Assembly (NCBI GenBank): GCA_036500145.1
Contig: DASYCO010000019.1
Location: 61,551 to 125,550 of the forward strand
Length of the DNA: 64,000 nucleotides
Source: CAMAVH01 sp036500145
GTDB taxonomy: Bacteria > Pseudomonadota > Alphaproteobacteria > SMXQ01
Direction of reading: 5' to 3'
Shown here in pieces: positions 59,306 through 64,000 of the stretch (positions are counted from its first letter, which is position 1; every line of letters begins with the position of its first letter). A model generated the notes under the pieces. It did not search any database. It saw nothing but the letters and a program-made list of their open reading frames with translations, and was not told the origin of the DNA. The translations under genes and the position numbers were made by a program.

Positions 59306-60475
59306 TTAGGGGGCTTCGATCCGGTCGGCCAGGGTGCCGACGGCGGTGGCGAAGGAAATCGAGCAGTTCCACTTCAGGGTGGTGCGGAAGTCCTCGTAGA
59401 CCAGCATGGCCGGCCCCTGCTCGCCTTCCGGCACCGCCAGGGAGGCCTGGATGTCGCGGTTGGGCAGTTCGCCGCCGTCGGCGCGGCGGATGCCGAGCTT
59501 GCTCCACTCGCTGAGCGGCTTGCGGGCCGTGATGAAGCGCTGCGCGCGGCAGCCGGCGGGCGGCTCGGCCGGCAGCAGCGCCTTGAGCTGCGGGCCGAAG
59601 TTGGCCGGCAGCTTGACCTCGCGGCCCCAGGTTTCGTCGTCGCGCCAGCCCGACTGCTTGAGGTAGTTGGCGGTCGAGGCGAAGACGTCGGCGGGCGTCG
59701 TCCAGATGTCGCGCTTGCCGTCGCCGTTGTAGTCCTGCGCGTAGCTCAGGAAGCTCGAGGGCATGAACTGGTTCTGGCCCATGGCGCCGGCCCAGGAGCC
59801 GCGCATCGCGGCGGCGGTGACGTTGCCGGCGTCGATGATCTTCAGGGCATTCATCAATTCGCCCCGGAAATACTGGCTGCGTCGGCCGTCGTAGGCCAGC
59901 GTCGCGAGCGCCTGCACCACCGAGAAGCCGCCGGTGTTCTGGCCGAAGTTGGTCTCGATGCCCCATAGCGCCACGATGAAGCGCGGCTGCACGCCGTACT
60001 TGCGGCCCACCGCCTCCAAGAGCGTGTGGTGCTCGGCGTACTTGGCCTTCGCCTGGGCGACGCGCGCGCTGCTGATCGTGCGGTCGAGATACTGGCGCAG
60101 CGTGATGGTGAATTCCGGTTGCTTGCGGTCGAGCTCGATGACGCGCGGCAGCGGCGAGAAATTGATCAGGGCGGCGGTCACGGTCGGCTGCGAGATGCCC
60201 TGGGCCAAGGCGTCGGCGCGCAAGGCGGCAAGCCAGGTCGGGAAATCCACGGTCGGCTCGGCAATGGCCGGCGCGGCGCTCGGCGCAGCGGATGTCACCG
60301 GCGCCGGAGCGGCTTGCGCGGCCGGTGCGCCAGTGGCGACGGGCGCCTCCGTCTGCTGGGCCGAAGCGCCCGAACAGGCTGCCAGCGGCAGCGCAACGAG
60401 GGCGACGAACAGGCCTTGGAACCGCTTGGCGGCCGATTCTACAAGAGAAGTCGTGAAATTTGATTGCGCTATCAT
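59306..60475 (-). CDS. mltB: Lytic murein transglycosylase (MltB family)
   Basis: About 389 residues. A lipoprotein signal (GLFVALVALPLAAC) leads to a low-complexity Ala/Pro linker (to about 95) and the MltB catalytic domain: TWLAALRADALAQGISQPTV, PEFTITLRQYLDRTIS, the catalytic Glu in ALWGIETNFGQNTGGF, MRGSWAGAMGQNQFMPSSFL and YNGDGKRDIW. It cuts the glycan backbone from the outer membrane side. No separate peptidoglycan-binding domain is seen. The start at 60475 gives the expected signal length. It lies upstream of rlpA-dacF, forming a wall-remodelling cluster. Confidence 0.94.
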   Translation of the reverse strand: MIAQSNFTTSLVESAAKRFQGLFVALVALPLAACSGASAQQTEAPVATGAPAAQAAPAPVTSAAPSAAPAIAEPTVDFPTWLAALRADALAQGISQPTVTAALINFSPLPRVIELDRKQPEFTITLRQYLDRTISSARVAQAKAKYAEHHTLLEAVGRKYGVQPRFIVALWGIETNFGQNTGGFSVVQALATLAYDGRRSQYFRGELMNALKIIDAGNVTAAAMRGSWAGAMGQNQFMPSSFLSYAQDYNGDGKRDIWTTPADVFASTANYLKQSGWRDDETWGREVKLPANFGPQLKALLPAEPPAGCRAQRFITARKPLSEWSKLGIRRADGGELPNRDIQASLAVPEGEQGPAMLVYEDFRTTLKWNCSISFATAVGTLADRIEAP

Positions 60476-60676
60476 GGGGCCCGCCTGTTTCACTTTAATA
60501 AAGTTGATTATCCCTTTGTGCCATATGACAGACTCGACCTGCAAATATGACGATTCTAAGATTTCATCCCTACTTCAAAAGAATAGGCACGAGTGAGTAA
60601 TTTTAGCCCTTTTCATTTATGCCTTTAGTCGTATATATTCGCCTTGCTTTCGTAAACCTGACCATAGGGTTTCGCC

Positions 60677-60925
60677 ATGCAGGCGCGCAACACATACACG
60701 CAACGTCCTTCCGACAGCGCCCAGCTCTCCCAGCGAGAGATCTGGACCAATGCGCTGAGCCTGATCGACAGTCATGGCGATGACGCCATCGGCATGGCCT
60801 CGAACCAGGCGGAGGCCTTGATCGACAACGGCGACATCGCCGGGGCCGAGCTCTGGGCGCGCATCCTCACCGCCATCGAGGAATTGCAGCGTCCGACGCC
60901 GCATTACGACGAATCCATCCACTGA
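60677..60925 (+). CDS. Small conserved-looking cytoplasmic protein, unknown function
   Basis: An 82-residue protein without signal or membrane segments. The body (REIWTNALSLIDSHGDDA and ALIDNGDIAGAELWARILTA) looks like two or three helices, acidic overall, and may be a small adaptor. I do not recognise a named family. The region upstream (60476-60676) is AT-rich and can hold divergent promoters for it and mltB. Confidence 0.65.
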   Translation: MQARNTYTQRPSDSAQLSQREIWTNALSLIDSHGDDAIGMASNQAEALIDNGDIAGAELWARILTAIEELQRPTPHYDESIH

Positions 60926-61125
60926 CCTAGCCTGATCGGCCTGCCGCCGGGGAGCCGCGAGGCCGCGTCCGTCCGTCGGATGCGGCCTCCCGACAGGCAT
61001 ATCCTCCTGCCTGCATCCTTTCCTGGCGCCGAATTGTCGCTTTTCTGTCGATCCGGCGGAATATCCTCCCCCGCGAAGCGTTGAAGCCTGGTGCTTCTGC
61101 GTCCTCAGAACGGGAGACCTTCCGC

Positions 61126-61602
61126 ATGGCAGGCAAAGCGAACTTCATCCCCCAAGGCGCGCGCAGCGTCACGCCCTACCTCATCGTCGACGACGCCGAA
61201 GGCGCCCTCGCCTTCTACCAGAAGGCGTTCGGCGCGACCGAGAAGATGCGCTTCGAGCATCAGGGCAAGATCGGCCATGCGGAGATCGTCATCGGCGATT
61301 CTTCGATCATGCTCGCCGACGAATATCCCGACATGGACATCCGCGGGCCGCGCACCATCGGCGGCACGCCGGTGAGCATCATGCTCTACGTGCCGGACGT
61401 CGACGCCACCGTCGCCAAGGCGGTAGAGGCCGGCGCGGATGTGCAGCGTCCCATCGAGGACAAGTTCTACGGCGACCGCGGCGGCAGCATCATCGATCCC
61501 TACGGCCACATCTGGCACGTCGCGACCCATGTCGAGGACGTGCCGGAGGACGAGATGCACCGGCGCCTCGCGGCCATGGACAAGCGATCCGAGAAGAAAT
61601 AA
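61126..61602 (+). CDS. VOC-family (glyoxalase/PhnB-like) protein
   Basis: A 158-residue protein with two beta-alpha-beta-beta-beta units of the vicinal oxygen chelate fold: VTPYLIVDDAEGALAFYQKA, KIGHAEIVIGDSSIMLADE, and GDRGGSIIDPYGHIWHVATH in the second half. The PhnB-like group has varied or missing metal ligands, so catalytic activity is not certain. The start at 61126 is chosen because the fold begins soon after; GGGAGA lies upstream. Confidence 0.88.
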   Translation: MAGKANFIPQGARSVTPYLIVDDAEGALAFYQKAFGATEKMRFEHQGKIGHAEIVIGDSSIMLADEYPDMDIRGPRTIGGTPVSIMLYVPDVDATVAKAVEAGADVQRPIEDKFYGDRGGSIIDPYGHIWHVATHVEDVPEDEMHRRLAAMDKRSEKK

Positions 61603-61645
61603 GCGCGGCGCTAGACGCTGTGGATGGCGTCGCTGAGCGCTGAGA

Positions 61646-62365
61646 CTAGACGTCGTGGGCGACGTCGCTGAGATTGCCCCCGCGCCCGCCGCCGAGGGCG
61701 TGAAATTCGCGCGACCGGAAGTCGCGGCGGTAGAGCACGATGATCACCCAGGTCACGCAAGCCATGAACAGCAGCGGGTGGACGAACCAGCCGAGGGCCG
61801 CAAGCGCGAAGAAGTAGGTGCGCAGCCCGCGGTTGAAATGGTGCCCCATCAGGTTGGTGACGCGACCCAGGCGCGTGATGTAGCGCTCGGTGGTCTCGGC
61901 GTCGCATTCGTCGCGCGCCGGCGCGGCGCCGATCATGATGGCGCAGTAGTTCGACAGGCGGTAGGCCCAGGCGAACTTGAAGAACGCATAGACGAAGATC
62001 ACGATCAGCATGAGGATCTTCGCCTCCCACGCCTGCCGCGTGGTGGCGATGGAGACCGGCAGCTCGACGAGCGCGTGGATCGCCGTGTCGGACGCGCCGA
62101 GCAGCGCGAAGAGGCCGCCGACGACGAGGATGGTCGTCGAGGCGAAGAAGCCGATGCCGGTGACGAGGTTGCCGAGGGTCTGGGCGTCGACGATGCGTAC
62201 GTCCCGCTTGAGCATCTGCGCGATCCAGCGGCGGCGGTAGCCGTTCATGGCGGCCGAGACGCTGTGCCGGCGCATGGGGCTGTAGTCGACGTACATCGTG
62301 TAGCCGGCCCAGGCGAGGACGAACCAGGCGAAGGCGACGTAGTCGAGCAAGCTGAGGTCGGACAT
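61646..62365 (-). CDS. DUF599 family inner membrane protein
   Basis: A 239-residue membrane protein. The first helix (LDYVAFAWFVLAWAGYTMY) is followed by the conserved basic segment MNGYRRRWIAQML, then three more helices (GFFASTTILVVGGLFALLGA, ILMLIVIFVYAFFKFAWAY and the final LLFMACVTWVIIVLY) and GHHFNRGLRTYFFALA. This matches the DUF599 family, of unknown function. It is convergent with the VOC gene and divergent from the chemoreceptor. Confidence 0.88.
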   Translation of the reverse strand: MSDLSLLDYVAFAWFVLAWAGYTMYVDYSPMRRHSVSAAMNGYRRRWIAQMLKRDVRIVDAQTLGNLVTGIGFFASTTILVVGGLFALLGASDTAIHALVELPVSIATTRQAWEAKILMLIVIFVYAFFKFAWAYRLSNYCAIMIGAAPARDECDAETTERYITRLGRVTNLMGHHFNRGLRTYFFALAALGWFVHPLLFMACVTWVIIVLYRRDFRSREFHALGGGRGGNLSDVAHDV

Positions 62366-62573
62366 GGCGTACCGTTGACGGTGGGAAGTGACGCAGCGCA
62401 CCCCATACTAACGAGGGAGACGCGCGAGGCAACTGTGCGATTTTCCAGCGTTTTAAGGAGGCGTTTCTTTCCAGCATGTCGCTGAAGGTTGCAAATTAGC
62501 CAATAATTAAGCACTCCCCCAACAGTCTGAAGCATGAGCGGCCTCGTTCCGGAGGCTACGGGGAGAGAAGAAA

Positions 62574-64000
62574 ATGCGCTTCAGCTTCAAGACGCCGGCA
62601 TTCTTGCGCCGATACAACAACCTGCGGATCCGCACCCGCCTGCTGATGCTCGTCGGATTGGCGATCGTCGGCCTTGGCGGCATCTGCGGCGCCTATCTCG
62701 TCGGCGACCGCCTGATCAACGCCGCCGAACAGCGTCTGGCCGAATACGAGCATATCTCTAGCCTGGGCGACGGCATCCAGTCGGCGGCGCTGGAGATGCG
62801 CAGCCAGGAAAAGGACTTTCTCCTGCGCAAGGAGCCGCGCTTCGTCGCGCTCTATTTCAAGACGGAAACGCAGATCGGCCAGCTGCTCCATGACCTGGCG
62901 GACGACAGCCAGGCCGATTCGATCAAGGGCAGCATCCAGGCCCTGATCGACGGCATCGCAAAGCACAAGGGGCAGTTCGAGCAGCTGGTGCGCGAATACG
63001 AGACGATGGGCTATTCGCCGGACGACGGCCTGCAGGGCATCCTGGTGCTGTCCGGGCAGGTGCTCGACGCGCGCGTGAGCGAAACCGGAAATTCCGCGCT
63101 GGAGGCCAAGCTGCGCCAAGCCCAGCTGCAGGAAAAGGACTACATGCTGCGCGGCGTCCAGAGCTACTACGACGACTTCAAGGTGCGCCTGGCCGAATTC
63201 AAGGCCATGACGGCCAAGGCGTCCATCGACGCTTCGGCGCGCGAAACCCTGCAGTCGGCGCTCGACAGCTACCTGTCCAGCATGGAGAGCTACGTGGAGA
63301 GCGCCGAGAAGATCCGCGGCATTACCCGCGAGATGGGGAACATCTTCACCGCCATCGAGCCGAACTTCGCCAAGATCGACGCCTTCACCGTCGCCGGCGC
63401 CAAGGACGCGCGCGCCGAGGCCGAGGCGGCCCGCAGTTCGATCCGCATGGTGATCGTCGCCGCCAGCGCCGTCATCATCCTGCTGTTCAGCGTCGCGGGC
63501 TTCGCCATGGCGCGGGCCATCGTCAAGCCGATCGTCGACATGACGGACTGCATGGCGCGCCTGGCGACGAAGGACTGGTCGACAGAGATTCCCGCCCTCG
63601 ACCGCAAGGACGAGGTCGGGCAGATGGCGCGCGCCGTCGACGTCTTCAAGCAGAACGGCATCGAGAACGAGGGGTTGGTCGCCGCCCAGCAGGCCGAGGA
63701 GGCCCAGAAGGCGAACCGCCAGCGCGCCATCGACGGCCACATCGCCGAATTCGACCGGATGATCGGCGACGTCCTGCAGACCGTGTCGGCGGCGTCGACC
63801 GAGCTGCAGTCGACCGCCCAGTCCATGTCGGCCACCGCCGAGGAGACGCAGCGCCAGGCGACCGCCGTGGCGACGGCCTCCGAGGAAGCCACGACCAACG
63901 TGCAGACGGTCGCGGCGGCGTCGGAAGAGCTTGCCTCGTCGATCAGCGAGATCGGCCGCCAGGTCGGCGAATCGGTCAACATCGCGACCCAGGCGGTGGC
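62574..64000 (+). CDS. Methyl-accepting chemotaxis protein with HBM-type sensor, truncated at the window end
   Basis: The first 475 residues are visible; the frame is still open at the edge. The first membrane helix is at about 22-45 (LLMLVGLAIVGLGGICGAYL), a helical periplasmic domain of about 245 residues follows, a second membrane helix is near 290-312 (VIVAASAVIILLFSVAGFAM), then HAMP (ARAIVKPIVDMTDCMARLA) and the start of the signalling domain (AEETQRQATAVATASEEATT). The sensor has two related motifs, MRSQEKDFLLRKE and LQEKDYMLRGVQ, typical of helical bimodular (HBM) domains that bind organic acids. GGGGAGAG precedes the ATG. Confidence 0.92.
   Translation, partial: MRFSFKTPAFLRRYNNLRIRTRLLMLVGLAIVGLGGICGAYLVGDRLINAAEQRLAEYEHISSLGDGIQSAALEMRSQEKDFLLRKEPRFVALYFKTETQIGQLLHDLADDSQADSIKGSIQALIDGIAKHKGQFEQLVREYETMGYSPDDGLQGILVLSGQVLDARVSETGNSALEAKLRQAQLQEKDYMLRGVQSYYDDFKVRLAEFKAMTAKASIDASARETLQSALDSYLSSMESYVESAEKIRGITREMGNIFTAIEPNFAKIDAFTVAGAKDARAEAEAARSSIRMVIVAASAVIILLFSVAGFAMARAIVKPIVDMTDCMARLATKDWSTEIPALDRKDEVGQMARAVDVFKQNGIENEGLVAAQQAEEAQKANRQRAIDGHIAEFDRMIGDVLQTVSAASTELQSTAQSMSATAEETQRQATAVATASEEATTNVQTVAAASEELASSISEIGRQVGESVNIATQAV

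Overview
The window is 64 kb of GC-rich chromosome from an alphaproteobacterium, most likely of the Rhodospirillales type. The evidence is gene content and order: tpiA-secG-pyrG-kdsA-eno-ftsB-pdhA-pdhB(lipoyl)-pdhC-lpd-lipA, a fused ispDF, ntrB-ntrC-ntrY-ntrX-trkA-dat-hfq-hflX, and mltB/rlpA/dacF/tmk/holB/metG/tatD. Genus cannot be told from the sequence alone. Most of the window is core housekeeping DNA, with accessory genes set into otherwise conserved strings.

Layout. Position 44 leftwards: first codons of trpG (minus strand). 0.25-10.4 kb: an accessory block with a polysaccharide deacetylase-like protein, an AT-rich orphan gene, a CHAP lipoprotein, a copper module (copA, small cupin, cueR, with a textbook CueR promoter), a PilZ-methyltransferase fusion, a membrane histidine kinase and a FadL porin. 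10.5-13.9 kb: trpE and ppiD. 14.2-27.1 kb: central metabolism and the pyruvate dehydrogenase operon. 27.1-29.4 kb (minus): cinA, pgpA, ispDF. 29.5-42 kb: a CcsA-like membrane protein, the two nitrogen two-component systems, trkA, a D-amino-acid transaminase, a HAD phosphatase, hfq, hflX. 42-45.6 kb: groESL under a CIRCE element, a 3-hydroxyisobutyrate dehydrogenase-family oxidoreductase and a ferritin-like protein of the EncFtn type. 45.6-48.7 kb (minus): mazG, a small secreted protein, an MBL phosphodiesterase, tatD. 48.8-53.4 kb: an island with a Zur-box-controlled COG0523 GTPase, a class II aldolase, a bicupin and a LysR regulator. 53.4-60.5 kb (minus): metG, holB, tmk, dacF, rlpA, mltB. 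60.7-64 kb: small proteins, a DUF599 membrane protein and the first three quarters of a chemoreceptor that runs off the end.

How genes work together. Copper: CueR (with Cys112/Cys120 and Ser77) should sense Cu(I) and act on the 19-bp-spacer promoter of copA. Zinc: the Zur box suggests that the His-rich COG0523 protein is made under zinc starvation. Nitrogen: NtrB/NtrC and NtrY/NtrX are adjacent. Protein folding: HrcA/CIRCE control of groESL. Pyruvate dehydrogenase and lipoyl synthase are co-linear, so the enzyme and its cofactor maturase are made together.

Most notable observations: an EncFtn-type ferritin with all iron-site residues but no encapsulin gene beside it and no recognisable cargo tail; a PilZ domain with an intact cyclic-di-GMP motif fused to a methyltransferase; trpE and trpG split by a 10.5 kb accessory block; and a 4.7 kb metal/cupin island lying between metG and tatD. 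I did not find tRNA, rRNA, CRISPR arrays, insertion sequences or phage genes.
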